Assembly: GCA_947179485.1 (NCBI GenBank)
Contig: OX359246.1
Span: 38,233,632-38,297,631 of the forward strand
Direction: 5' to 3'
Length of the DNA stretch: 64,000 nt
From: Allacma fusca
Taxonomy: Eukaryota > Arthropoda > Collembola > Symphypleona > Sminthuridae
Notes under the pieces: generated by a model
Databases searched by the model: none
The model's input: the letters and a program-made list of their open reading frames with translations, nothing else
Told to the model about the DNA's origin: nothing
Shown here: positions 47,356-58,400 of the stretch, piece by piece
Numbering within the stretch: the stretch's first letter is position 1
Layout: every line of letters starts with the position of its first letter
Made by a program: the position numbers and the translations under genes

Positions 47356-47865
47356 CTACTCCTGTTCTCCATTGGATAGTCTCAACTTTTGTCGCATCAT
47401 CTTATCTCGTCGGGCTTTTCCTGGGCGGTTACGTCTGATAGGTTTTGGTGTGACAGAAGTGGTCAATTGTGAAGACTTAATTTTAATGTTGGATTTAGTT
47501 GGACTTTCGATAGAATTTGTTGAAAATAATTGTCGTACAATTGCTTGGTTGGTTTGTCCGGAATGTTCTTTCCGATAAGTATTATAGTAAGCTGCTTTCC
47601 GAGCCCAATTGTTAGTGTATTGTTTTGAGCTTTGATGAGGCAATGTGAGTAGGTGGTTGGTTGCAGAGGTGGTTGGTTGGTTTGAGTTATGATGAGGCAA
47701 TGAGAGTAAGTTGTTGGTTGTAGAGGTTGTTGGTTGGTTTGGTGTCTTCAAGGTGTTCGGTGTTCTGATTGTTCCTTTTGGGAAATTCTTGGGAAGTTTT
47801 TGCACAATGACTCTTGGGTGAGGGAGCCACTTATTACCATACCAGATTCCTTTCGAGTCACCCAT
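47356..47865 (-). CDS. Retroelement-associated ORF with internal repeat
   Basis: 169-residue basic, Thr/Asn/Pro-rich protein downstream of the integrase on the same strand. A 20-residue segment is repeated in tandem (QPTTSTTNNLLSLPHHNSN, then QPTTSATNHLLTLPHQSSK). The C-terminus is strongly basic (PIRRNRPGKARRDKMMRQK). No domain was recognised. It is probably an accessory ORF of the LTR element rather than a host gene. Confidence 0.45.
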   Translation of the reverse strand: MGDSKGIWYGNKWLPHPRVIVQKLPKNFPKGTIRTPNTLKTPNQPTTSTTNNLLSLPHHNSNQPTTSATNHLLTLPHQSSKQYTNNWARKAAYYNTYRKEHSGQTNQAIVRQLFSTNSIESPTKSNIKIKSSQLTTSVTPKPIRRNRPGKARRDKMMRQKLRLSNGEQE

Positions 47866-48024
47866 ATGAGTGATGTACGGTGGATTCGAATTTGGTAATG
47901 GTTCGTATCCTCCAAGAAACCATTTATTTTAAAGATGAGGGTAATTGTGTTGAGGTCGTTGGTGATTTCGGAGATAAAGTGATGTCAATGTCCATATCGT
48001 TATTCGTCAGTGAAGTTGAGAGAG

Positions 48025-48243
48025 TCAAAGGTTTGGTTCTGTAGTGTTTTTACCAGGAGTAAGTGGTAGTTCTTCGTGTTTTGATGGAAGTTCGAGGGCA
48101 GCATTCATGTCTTTAATAAAAGATGGAAAATTCGGTTCGGGGGATTTTGTAGGAGCAGGAAAGATGAACGGAAAGTCTTCTCCAGGTGTAGCTTCTATAA
48201 TCAGCAAATCCTCCATTGAGGGTTCGATTTCCATTATATCCAT
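48025..48243 (-). CDS. Short acidic ORF of the retroelement
   Basis: 72-residue acidic frame (MDIMEIEPSMEDLLIIEATP) just downstream of the integrase stop. No known domain. It may be the start of the third ORF of the element, broken from the frame at 47356-47865. Confidence 0.3.
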   Translation of the reverse strand: MDIMEIEPSMEDLLIIEATPGEDFPFIFPAPTKSPEPNFPSFIKDMNAALELPSKHEELPLTPGKNTTEPNL

Positions 48244-49777
48244 TTTGATCTGTAAGTGTTAAAAGAAAATTGATGGTTGAGATTTTTGTATGGTTAGATA
48301 TCATCACTGGTCAGTGGAGGGTGGTAATGTTTTAGATGTTGTGTATTCATGGAGATTATTTTGTTGGGTTTTCCGATTCTTTTGTCAATTAATTTAAAAC
48401 TGCGAGGGTTTAATTGATCAATAATTTCATATGGTCCTTTCCAATGGGGCATGAATTTTTGCACAAAACCAGGTTTTCTGGTAAAGTCCGCAACAAGAAC
48501 CAAATCATTGATGTGAAAAGGGATTGTGGGGTGCAGAGTGTCGAATGTTTGCTTTTCTTTTCGTCGAAACTGTTCAGTTACTTGTTTTGCAGTGTTTCTA
48601 GAAATTGCTACACGTTTTGCGTTGAGAGGTGGTTTAAAATTTTCTAAGTATTGTTTCAGAGGTGGAATTATTTTATCGCAGGGTAGTATTGGTTCTCGTC
48701 CGTAAACTAAGTAGTATGGAGAAAATCTTGTGATTCTATGTGTGGTAACATTTTGTGCATAAACTGCCCATGGTAAATATAATTCCCATTCACTGTGATC
48801 ATTTTGTATAAATTTTGCAATGATTCTTTTAAGAGTATCGTTGTTTTTCTCTGCTAAACCATTAGTTCCGTGGCAATTAGGTGGAGTGGTGACGAGTTCT
48901 ATTTTAAAGTAGTTGCAAAATGATTGAAATTCGTTTGATGTGAATGCTGTTCCTGGGTCTACAATTATTTTCGATGGAATTCCGTGACGTTGCAGTATTA
49001 AGTTGGTTATTGATTTTATGGCGTTATAAGAGTCTTGAGAAGGTACTATAGCTGCTTCTATATAACGTGTGAGATGGTCATTGATTATTAGAGCGAATTT
49101 GTTTCCTTTTTCAGTTTCAGGGTAGGGTCCTTGAAAATCAATTCCTAGTGTGTGGAAGGGTGTTTCTGGTGTTTCTAGAGGGCACATTGGTCCGGATTCA
49201 ACAAAATTCCGTCGGTTGTATTTTTGGCAAATATCACAACAATTTATAAATTTTGTGATGTCCTGGTTCATATTTTTCCAATAATATCTATTCTGAAGGG
49301 TGTGCAGTGTCTTGAAAATTGCTTCTATATAACGTGTGAGTTGGTCACGTAATTTTGCTTCGACATTCGATTATTAATTCCTGATTTCATTATTTATTTT
49401 TTTCGCTGTAACTTGTTCAATTAGTCAAGTGTAAGTATAAGCTTGGAACTGCATAAAAAGCATATGCGGTAAGTACAATGAATTTGCAGGTCTCGTACGC
49501 TACTGTAATAACGTGTGCGTATTAGTGCTGGCAAGTGCGATATGTCGAGACGATATTATCGTTAATATCGCCAATTGTTTACCGATAATAATGTCGATAA
49601 TTATCGACTTTCCAAACGAGAATATCGGTCTATCGCATTGTTTTTATTATTACCTTTTTTCCACTTTGTCCACCTTTTTCGGCTTTTTCCACTTTGAATT
49701 TCAAAATTCCCACGGCACATTCGGCTTATTATTCGGCCAAATTAAAATGTCACCACTTAGTTGATACTACGGATAGG

Positions 49778-50167
49778 CAGGGGTCGGATTTTTGTAGGAA
49801 GACGGGAAGAATCTTCCCAGGGAAAAAATATTTCTGGCAGGGAAAATCTCAAAGGGAAGGGATTTATTTTTACGAACAGGGATTTTTATAATCGTTGACC
49901 TTTTTTTGGCAGGGATTTTCAAATTTGTTGACGGGTTTCAGGGAAATTTGTTAAGCAAACAGGGATTTTTGGCTTGATTGGCCAAATTTGGAAGGGATTT
50001 CACGTCTTGTAAGGAATTTTTTTTGGAAACAGGGATTTTGAAAATCGTTGACCTTTTTTTCAGCAGGGATTTTTGAAATCGTTGAGGACCTACCAGCAGG
50101 GAGATAATAGTCAGCAGGGAAATTCAGAAATAATCTTCCAGGGAGATTTACAAAAATCCGACCCCTG
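49778..50167. mobile_element. Nested hAT-type MITE (CAGGGGTCGG ends)
   Basis: The inverted ends CAGGGGTCGGATTTTTGTA are flanked by the 8-bp direct repeat CGGATAGG (49770-49777, 50168-50175). The 390-bp interior is made of CAGGGA/GGGATTTT subrepeats. It lies inside the 49523-51122 element and so inserted later. Confidence 0.93.
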
Positions 50168-50400
50168 CGGATAGGCAAAGAACTAAATAATTAGGATATT
50201 GTCCCTTCGAAATCTTCCTACTTTGAATTTGTGCTTGTTTAGGCTAAAAATGGAAAACACTTATTGTTAACACCACTCGCAATTTTTATACTTTTACATA
50301 CATAGATGCGAACTCCTTTAACCATTACCTAACCCTAAAGCTGCCTGATCCCGAAAAGCAAAAGAGTACACATGATTTTATTTTAAGATTTATTCAGGAG

Positions 50401-50490
50401 TGTAAAAAACCGTGGAATATTTTAAAGAAATTGGTAATTTTCGATGAAATGCTTGTTATATCGCTGCTAAATATTCCACGGTTTTTTACA
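50401..50490. repeat. Perfect 22-bp inverted repeat with 46-nt loop
   Basis: TGTAAAAAACCGTGGAATAT plus TT at 50401-50422 is exactly reverse-complemented at 50469-50490. A third partial copy (TGTAAAAACCACGGAATATA) is near 50523. It lies within the hAT element. Confidence 0.8.
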
Positions 50491-51130
50491 TTTCCGAAAA
50501 ACATGTACTTTAAGCAAAATGTTGTAAAAACCACGGAATATACTGCTGCCTTGTATTTTATGCATCTGTCATCATCCGCATTAAGCCTTTAATACATTCG
50601 GAGGCTACTTATAACACGCCCTTCCTTCGCCTACCATTTTAGAAATTTTTTATGAAGCCTTCCTTGTAGGCTAGCTTCCAAGGCTGGACATTTCTGGCTT
50701 TACATATTCCTAGTAAGTATTAAGTATATATGTTGTGGCATTTTAATTTGACCGAATATGCGGGGGGAATTTTGAAAAGTGGAAATGACCGGGGTTGTAA
50801 AATCTAACCTCTTGGACGCGCTTAGTTTTTTGAAATCTTACTTTATTGTGCTTCAAAAAAAGTAATTCCGAATTCGGATGTTTTGTGTGGAAAATATTCG
50901 TAGTTTTATGTTTGCACTGTATTGAACAACAAATACTACATGGTAAAACATTTATATATAATTCTCTATGATCTTTACTGCGGAAATCTTGTTAATTTTG
51001 CGCATATGCTTTTTTATAAAAATACTTGTCGATATATCGGATATCGCCGATAATCGCCAAACTCAAAAATCCCGAGACCGATATTCCCGACATCGAAAAA
51101 GTGGCGATATTTGCCAGCACTAGTGCGTAT

Positions 51131-51376
51131 CCTTTGTATACCAGCTTGCAAATTCCTTTCAATCAGATACCGAATTACGCTCGTAAATATTTCCTTGACA
51201 CATGGATCCTAAAATAGTCCAGATCAGGTATAAATATGCTGCGGTGGTCCGTATATAAATCCGTTGTGGCATTTAAACCATGTTCTAAATAAAAAATATT
51301 TAGCGCCAGGGTAAAATAAAATTTATTCGGATCGGATTGCCTGTGGAAAGGCCCCCTATTGGTTTTGAGGTGTAGG
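51131..51376. other. Spacer between two hAT-type elements
   Basis: Short unique stretch with a TATATAAAT motif near 51256. No gene was found. It may be part of the same older sequence as the retroelement flank at 49375-49514. Confidence 0.35.
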
Positions 51377-53287
51377 TAGTGCTGTAATTTGTTCGTTTTG
51401 TTTTGTTTTGTTCTCTTCGGAAATGAACAAAACTAGAACAATTTGAGTTTTGTTTTGTTCACCGAGTTTTGTTTTGTTTTGTTTTTTGAACAATCCGTAT
51501 TGTTCAAAAAACAATCCATATTGTTTTGTTCTACCGATGTAGAAGATGTTAGAAATTTGTGAAATTGATTGTCGTAAATTAGTAATAGAGCATATAGAAG
51601 TTGATTCGTGTAAATTTGGTCTCTTCACAAAGGACGTTAAAACCAAAAAAACCGGCTTTAACTAATTTTAGGCGGATATGCTTTACAACTCTTATTTAAT
51701 ACAATCATTAAAACTTCTGTTGATAGTTTCTAGGAGTGTAAGGTGTAGTGTAGTGTAATTCCATACTTCCACAAGACCTGATATGACCGCATATATAGAC
51801 ATAATATATGAACAAACGATTGTGGTGGGGTTTACCTAGTGCTACCGATACGCATCGTTTTGGGTTCGCCCGAAGACTTGATTGAATTAATTACCTTTAT
51901 TGTTTTTTTTTTGGATTGCTTAGATCTCTTTTATTTCTGCCATCCTGTCTACTCACAGTCTGACTAGTTTCAACATTTTGGGATCAAATCAAGTTTAAAA
52001 TTTAGCATCCAAGTCATCCTTCTGCATTTTATTAAAAACAACAAAACAAAATCGAATTTCAGCAGTGGAGGTGACATTTATCCAACTAACAATAAGTAAT
52101 TACTGGTGTCCAACAGAAATTGCTCTCATTTACAATATCCGATGTACCCAAACATCTAATATCAGTACAGGTTATGGTCATAGCAGGTAACAATTAATTA
52201 CTCTATTGACCTCAAGTAGGCATTCTAAGTTACGCGTTGTTCAATAACTTTAGATTGGCCTTAAACATCTGTAAATAGTGCAAAGATTTCGTTGACCTTC
52301 CTTAAGACCAGCGTTTCAAAGTATAAATGTAAATAAAACCGTGCACTTCAATAGCTTCTAATGGTCATTATGATGTTATTTGAGATTTATTATAAAGTGT
52401 ATGTAAGGTCATGGGTCTACTAATAACCCACAAAGGTCAAATTAAGGCCATGGGAGTTCTTATGACCCATCAAAAAATGAGGAACTCCTTGTAGCCCACA
52501 GGTCAAATAAAGGTCATGGAATTTCTTGTAACCCACTGAGGTCAAATTAAGGTCATGGAATTTCTTGTGACCCATTGAGGCCAAATTAAGGTCATGGAAT
52601 TTCTTGTGACCCACTGAGGTCAATTTGAGGTCAAGGAACTTGTTGTAACTCACTGAGGTCAATTTGAGGTCATGTTACTATCTGTGACTCAATACTGTAA
52701 GATGAATTTGAAATCATGTTGATATTTTTTGCGAATCAGGTCAATTTGAGGTCATGTATCTATTTGTGACTCACTAAGGTCAATTTGAGGTCACGTATTT
52801 ATTGGTGACTCACTCAGGTCAATTTGAGGTCATGTTGCCATTTGTGACTCACTCACGTCGATTTGAGGTCATGTATCTATTTGTGACTCACTCAGGTCAA
52901 TTCGTCAATTTGAGGTCATGTTGCTATTTGTGACTCACTCACGTCGATTTGAGGTCATGTATCTATTTGTCACTCACTCAGGTCAATTTGAGGTCATGTA
53001 TCTATTTGTCACTCACTCAGGTCAATTTGAGGTCATGTATCTATTTGTCACTCACTCACGTCGATTTGAGGTCATGTTACTTTTGGGCACTTTTCCAAAC
53101 TCAAGTTTGAAAAGGTTATTACCCGCTGTTGTGGTGGTTTGTTTGTTATAGTTTTGTTTTATCTTATCGCGGTTTTGTTTTGTTCTAGTTTTGTTTTTTC
53201 GAAAACTGATTTTGTTTGTTTTGTTTTGTTCAAAAAACAAGAACTGAACAAAAGAACAAACAAAATGCGAACAATATTACAGCACTA
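51377..53287. mobile_element. hAT-type element carrying a minisatellite (TAGTGCTGTAAT ends)
   Basis: The inverted ends TAGTGCTGTAAT are flanked by the 8-bp direct repeat GGTGTAGG (51369-51376, 53288-53295). Subterminal zones consist of GTTTTGTTTTGTTC / GAACAAAAC repeats. The 1,911-bp interior has no transposase but includes a 39-bp tandem repeat (52405-53080). The first eight bases of its ends match those of the 49523-51122 element, so the two are probably related families. Confidence 0.92.
52405..53080. repeat. 39-bp minisatellite, about 17 copies
   Basis: Tandem units of 39 bp around TTTGAGGTCATGTATCTATT, TGTCACTCACTCAGGTCAA. Left units (AAGGTCATGGAATTTCTTGT type) are more diverged and right units (52860-53070) nearly identical, so expansion was most recent at the right end. 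Because 39 is a multiple of three, repeats give an open plus-strand frame (LFVTHSGQFEVMY), which is not evidence of a gene. Confidence 0.9.
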
Positions 53288-53295
53288 GGTGTAGG

Positions 53296-53865
53296 GTCGA
53301 GGTAAAAAATATATTATTCATCCACCCCTGTTTACCAGTAAAATACATTTAAAAGGGAGTTTTCATCTACTACTGCCTTTAATAATAATTACTTTTAGTA
53401 GACCCAGTTTTTACATTATCTGGCAAACACTGGTTTTTAAGTGCAACTCTTTTTTAAAAATTGCAACCCGCAGTTAACGATTTTAACAGTGTTATTGGCT
53501 TTCAAATTATCCTCCGTTTGCAATAATAATAATTTATTGATCCTGTAAGTAATAATTATACAAGAGATAAAAAATTTCAATTAAAAGTTGCTACAAAACA
53601 ATAAATACTAAATCTTCTCAAAAACCACAAAATTGGTAGTTCACATTGCCCCAATGTGAATTTGAAGCAGTTTTTCCCACAAGTAAATTCTCTTGAAGTA
53701 AGGATTTTAGTCTTGAAAATTAAATGAAAAAATTGTTAAATAAAAAAAAAGATTTACACTTAAACAAGGTCATTTCATTTGTAAATTCTTCTCACTGTGA
53801 CTACTGTGAGTTTACGACAGCCCTAAACATCAAATGTGATTTTATGTGGCGGGGAATCCAAAAAT
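53296..53865. other. Intergenic upstream of NAXE
   Basis: AT-rich sequence with the presumed promoter of NAXE. No repeat or other gene was recognised. Confidence 0.4.
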
Positions 53866-55223
53866 ATGTCCAAGCTGACGGTTGGAGTTGGAGCTGTTGG
53901 AGTCTGTCTATTCAGTGTACTTGTGCTTTGGCTAGATTCTTGTAATAACCTTCCGGGATCTTCTGAGAATGAGATGTCATCAGTTGTAACCTCCGGATTG
54001 AGGAATTTGGTGAAGTTGTCTAAGCATTTAACAGGATTAAGACATAGTTCTTTGCAGATCCCACAAGGTAACTGCGACACGTCAAAAGTCATGGTGAAGT
54101 TCCTGGGACAGCAAGAGGCCATCAAAGTGGACGAGGAGCTCTTCAATGAGTACAAATTCTCCGTGGACCAACTCATGGAGCTGGCGGGTCTGAGTGTGGC
54201 CTCAGCCATTGCCAGCGTTTACAGCTCCAAGAAGGATTTGAAGGTTCTAATAATTTGTGGACCTGGAAATAATGGAGGAGATGGAATGGTCGCTGCAAGA
54301 CATTTACGTCTCTTTGGATTTGAGGATGTGACATTGCTCAATGCTCGCAAACCAACTAAGGATCTCTTCATTAATTTAATTCGTCAGGCGGAAATGAATC
54401 AAGTCAAAATCAGCTATGATGCAACACCATATATGTAATTGATTAATTTTGATTTAGCAATTGATCACTACTACGAGACATTACTATTTAAAACGTCGGT
54501 CCTTACTTATACTCAGGTCAGGACCTTCTTTTAGCCCGCACGAGATGCAAGCGTTGAAGGATAATAAAATTAAAATGGATAAATTGTCAATACCCGTTAA
54601 GTCAAAGCAAGAATGTTCAGCTTTCATTCTTTGAATAGCTGGGATGCCTTGCTTTCGTGTAGTTAAAAAATTTTCCAGTCTATAAATATATAAAAAAAAA
54701 TTAAAGAAAAACTTTTGCAAGAGTTGAATTTGGCTTGCTATCATCTCACAATCAGTCCTGTCATGACAAAAATACAAAATTATACTTGCACAAAAATAGG
54801 GGAAAAAAGGGAACAAAATCCTGGTTTACTCATATGTGCGATATTGTTTGTTATGGTTGTAGGACTGATGCATCCATTGGCCTGGTTGTAGATGCCTTAT
54901 TTGGATTTAGCTTCAAACCACCTGTTCGGCCAGACTTCGAGCCTTTGATGTCAATTTTGACTCACACTCAATCGAAAAAAATTCCTGTTGTTTCTGTGGA
55001 TATCCCTAGCGGATGGGATGTGGAGAAGGGACCTCCGGAGAGTAAATCATTGTATTTCATGCCGGATACTTTGGTATCTCTAACAGCTCCCAAGCTCTGT
55101 GCCAGGTACTTCACGGGGCCTAACCATTATCTTGGTGGGAGATTTGTGCCGAAACAGTTGGAGGACAAATATTCCATGAATCTACCTCCTTATGCCGGAA
55201 TCGAATGCATTGTCAGATTGTAA
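53866..55223 (+). CDS. NAXE: NAD(P)H-hydrate epimerase
   Basis: Two exons, 53866-54434 and 54863-55223, joined in phase 2, give 309 residues (human 288). The enzyme interconverts R and S forms of NAD(P)H hydrates so that the dehydratase (NAXD) can repair them. The N-terminus ([20 protein letters not shown]) is hydrophobic, compatible with a signal or mitochondrial targeting segment. The YjeF_N domain follows: [36 protein letters not shown] (nucleotide-binding loop), [18 protein letters not shown] (catalytic Asp region) and [16 protein letters not shown], then [23 protein letters not shown]. The frame is open to a GTG upstream of the chosen ATG. The intron contains no other gene. It ends 180 bp from the convergent TONSL stop. 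Confidence 0.94.
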
Positions 55224-55287
55224 ACTATTCCATACACAATTCAAGTGGTAAACTAGAGCTTTCTCCTAATATGTGTAGATAAACTTG

Positions 55288-55299
55288 TTTATTAATAAA
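55288..55299. terminator. Overlapping opposite-strand poly(A) signals
   Basis: TTTATTAATAAA contains AATAAA on the plus strand (55294-55299, for NAXE) and AATAAA on the minus strand (55288-55293, for TONSL). The two convergent genes appear to share one compact, bidirectional termination region. Confidence 0.7.
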
Positions 55300-55402
55300 A
55301 TACAAGTGCTCACGGAGGCAGGTGTGAGATTATGCTGCATGTGCACCTGTTTATTATGCTGTTTAGATTATACAAAAATTCAAATTACCTAAAAAATAAA
55401 TC

Positions 55403-58400
55403 TTAATCACAGAAAGCAGTTTCTATGTTCAGTCTCGGGGCTGTTATTTCTTCTGTTAGAATTTGAACACCTCCCTTGCCTAGGTGGTTGTAGCTGATAT
55501 TTAATACTTCCAGGTTAGATTCTATCACAAGAAACAAATTATTTAATTTTTGAGGAAATTATGACACTCAGGTTAGTGCTTCAAGTATTCATGGCCGTAC
55601 CATTTATTGACGAAATGAGCCCGCGCTTATTTTTAGAAAATAAACCGGCTGTTAGGTTACAGTCAAGGACCAGTAATAATTTTAAATGAACTAAGGCCCG
55701 TATAATCTGAGAGAGTGCGTCAGTTATTACGTTCCCGAAGGGATTATGGCTCAAGACCAAATTCTTTAACGCCAAAGGCTGTAAGGAACAGGTTAACAAT
55801 AAGTTCAGTTCCACAGAAATCATACAAGGCATGCATGACAATGATAGTACAACTTACTGGTTTATAATTTTCATCCAACTTTGAAAAAGCTGCTTTGCGA
55901 AATACTTCTGCAAATATCCCCAATCCCTCGTGAGTGATACCATTGCAACTTAGGTCTAGTTTATCAAGTTTCGGTAATGTGGGAAGGATCGCACACAATT
56001 TCTGAAAACATAATGTGAATTATTTTAAAGAATTTAATTGTGAAACAGTGTCAGCAACAGTTTGACATAGTTCATCCTTAACTTACCCTAGTTCCGTCAT
56101 CATGTAGTGAGCTTCCAGACAGATTGATTTCTCTTAAAAATAGGTGATGTTTTAGTGACTGGAACAAGGCCTCGCTGATCTTACCACGAAGAGGTATATC
56201 CGTAAGTATTAATGCTTCCGAGGTCTCGCATCGTATCACAGCTCCCATAGCTTCCATGTCAGGTTCTATATTTTCAAAATAATACTTATGAAGTAGTAAG
56301 GATAAATTCACTAATTTAATAACAAAACGAATAATGTTTCAAGTGATTTAATAGATGACAAGCAATTAGGGGGGATATTACAGCGTATATTATTTGAATA
56401 TGAATTGAATGTCAGAATTTTCATACCAATACTCATTTTTTTACATGCATTTCCAAATCTTGCGTGTAGCTCAATCAGTGTGCTATTTTCAACTTTAGCC
56501 ATTAGTTCAGTTTCGGTTTCGGAAATTGCCACTCTTATAGTATCACCTCCAGATAATTTACAGCCATCCTTCGTCATAAGTGATACAGTTAGCTTCATTC
56601 CGCTGCCACATTCCCTAGAAAGAAGAAATCAAAATAGATTAAAAACTAACTACGGCACCCTGAAGGATCCACGTATGTATGATTCGTATGATATATCATT
56701 GAAAATGAAACGACATGTTACTTGAAGTATCTGTCCGCTGTTTCTTGACAAAGCCAGTCAATTGTTTTATCGAGCTGTACCACTGGGACAAGTATCTTCG
56801 TTCCCATTATGTCAATTTTGAGCCTGAGTGGTATTTCTTGAGACATTGTTCGGATAAATTTTGAAGACTGTTGTGACCGGCTTGCATCAGTTTTGCTTGG
56901 CGATTCATTTACTTCAATAAATACTGGGCTTGGAGACCGAACGATCTAGTATTCAGCAAATAGAAACTTTTAAAAAATTTAGAGTAATTTTCATAAACCA
57001 TGTAGTATGGTACACGTTTTGACGAAAGTATGAATACTGAATACATTTGGCTTTCTACGGAACGACAAGCCGACAACTACTTACCCGAGTAAACGGAAGC
57101 TTTGTCTGCTTTTTGCGCGATAACGTTGATTGAACTGGACTTAGACTTCTTTGCTTGCTACCAATACTGGACCGCCGAGATGAGCTGGGTCTTGGAACAT
57201 CTTCCTCACTACTGTCATCAGAAACTAAAGTAATTTCTGGATCATGCTGTACGGGTGAATCAAGTTCAGGCGTGTCGTCCTCCGTTCTGAAATCTTCTTC
57301 TGGACTGGAAGATATTTCCGGAGTGTCCAGATCTGGCTCAACACTTGAAATTCTTACAGGTGACAGGATAGTATCATTTTTTCTGAGTAAATCCATTTGG
57401 GCAACAGCATTTCTCTTCCCATGCTTCCGTCGAATCTGACGATCAGCTTGTTTTAAATCATCGAACGGATCCCGTTTCCTCTTATTATTGGATGTTTCAG
57501 GAACTTGACTTTCGTCCGTTACGAGCCAATCATCGCCGACATACTGACTTTCTGCAAGTAATGCTTCTTTAGGTGGAGAACTGTTTCGGCGAGAAGGACG
57601 TTCTCTGGATTTTGTATCTTTCCTTCGTAGAATGCTCATTGCCTCGTTGTACTCATTCACTCCAGCCTTTCCTTCGAATTCATCCGGATGGGGTACAAAT
57701 ATTGTTACTGGGATGTCGTCTCCCCCTCTATCAGATTTCATTAATCCAAATTCTGGACTGGTCTCACGTTGATTAGCTTTTTTCAAGGCCAGTTTTTCAT
57801 CTGATTTTGTGTATTTTCTACCAGCTAAAAGCCATAGTTAGAAGTTTTAAACACGAAAAGAAGGCACAACTTCATGTATTTGCATGACGTACATTATATA
57901 TTCCATTTTCAGCATATGTGCATTTTTAGCTCACCTTTTTTCATAAGTTCTATTAGGGTTTCTTTCATTTCTTCATAGTCCTCCAGTTGTTCTGTTGTTA
58001 AACTAGTCCTTTCTCGATGAAACCAAGCTAATAAAACATCAATGGGGCGACTACCCTAATAAAACGAAATGTCTTGGTGGAGATTACTTATAAATAATCA
58101 AGTGATTTCAAATTACAAAATCTGTTCGAATATTGAAACCACAACTCTGCCAGTATAACCCAGTTCAGCTTACATATCTATCTTTGATGATGGCATTAGC
58201 ACCACGTTCTATCAACGCCCGCATGCACGCAAAATGTCCATTACTAGCTGCATCATGTAAGGGAGTCATTCCATCACATTTTTCCCCTCCAGTATCATTA
58301 ACAAATGCTTTATGATTCAATAACTCCACCACAATTTCGTAGTGCCCGTGGTTTGAGGCCTCGTGCAAAGGGATCCAGCCGCTAAAGTCACGTGGGTTGA

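Larger units (their letters stand above)
47356..49374 (-). mobile_element. Ty3/gypsy-type LTR retrotransposon remnant
   Basis: The minus-strand frame through 48294 encodes an integrase: a zinc-binding start (HTLQNRYYWKN..., then CCDICQKYNRR), a catalytic core with HTLGIDFQGP (first Asp), IVDPGTAFTSNEF (second Asp) and HGTNGLAEKNN (Glu), and a C-terminal GPY/F-type module (WKGPYEII). Two further frames follow on the same strand (48243-48025 and 47865-47356). Gag, protease, reverse transcriptase and RNase H are not present, and LTRs were not identified. At its 5' side the sequence is rearranged (see findings). It is a partial element, probably inactive. Confidence 0.85.
49523..51122. mobile_element. 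hAT-type element (TAGTGCTGGCAA ends)
   Basis: The inverted ends TAGTGCTGGCAA are flanked by the 8-bp direct repeat GTGCGTAT (49515-49522, 51123-51130). Subterminal zones are packed with ATCG/CGAT motifs (CGATATCGCC type). The 1,600-bp interior has no transposase and hosts a second hAT MITE (49778-50167) and a 22-bp perfect inverted repeat (50401-50422 and 50469-50490). Confidence 0.92.

Noticed and set aside
52918..53151. Open plus-strand frame with repeats of LFVTHSGQFEVMY
   Set aside because: It is the translation of the 39-bp minisatellite; openness follows from the unit length being a multiple of three.
53836..53865. NAXE start ten codons upstream
   Set aside because: The frame there begins with GTG, not ATG; the first real ATG is 53866.
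53823..54209. 128-codon minus-strand frame
   Set aside because: Antisense shadow of NAXE exon 1 with no independent support.
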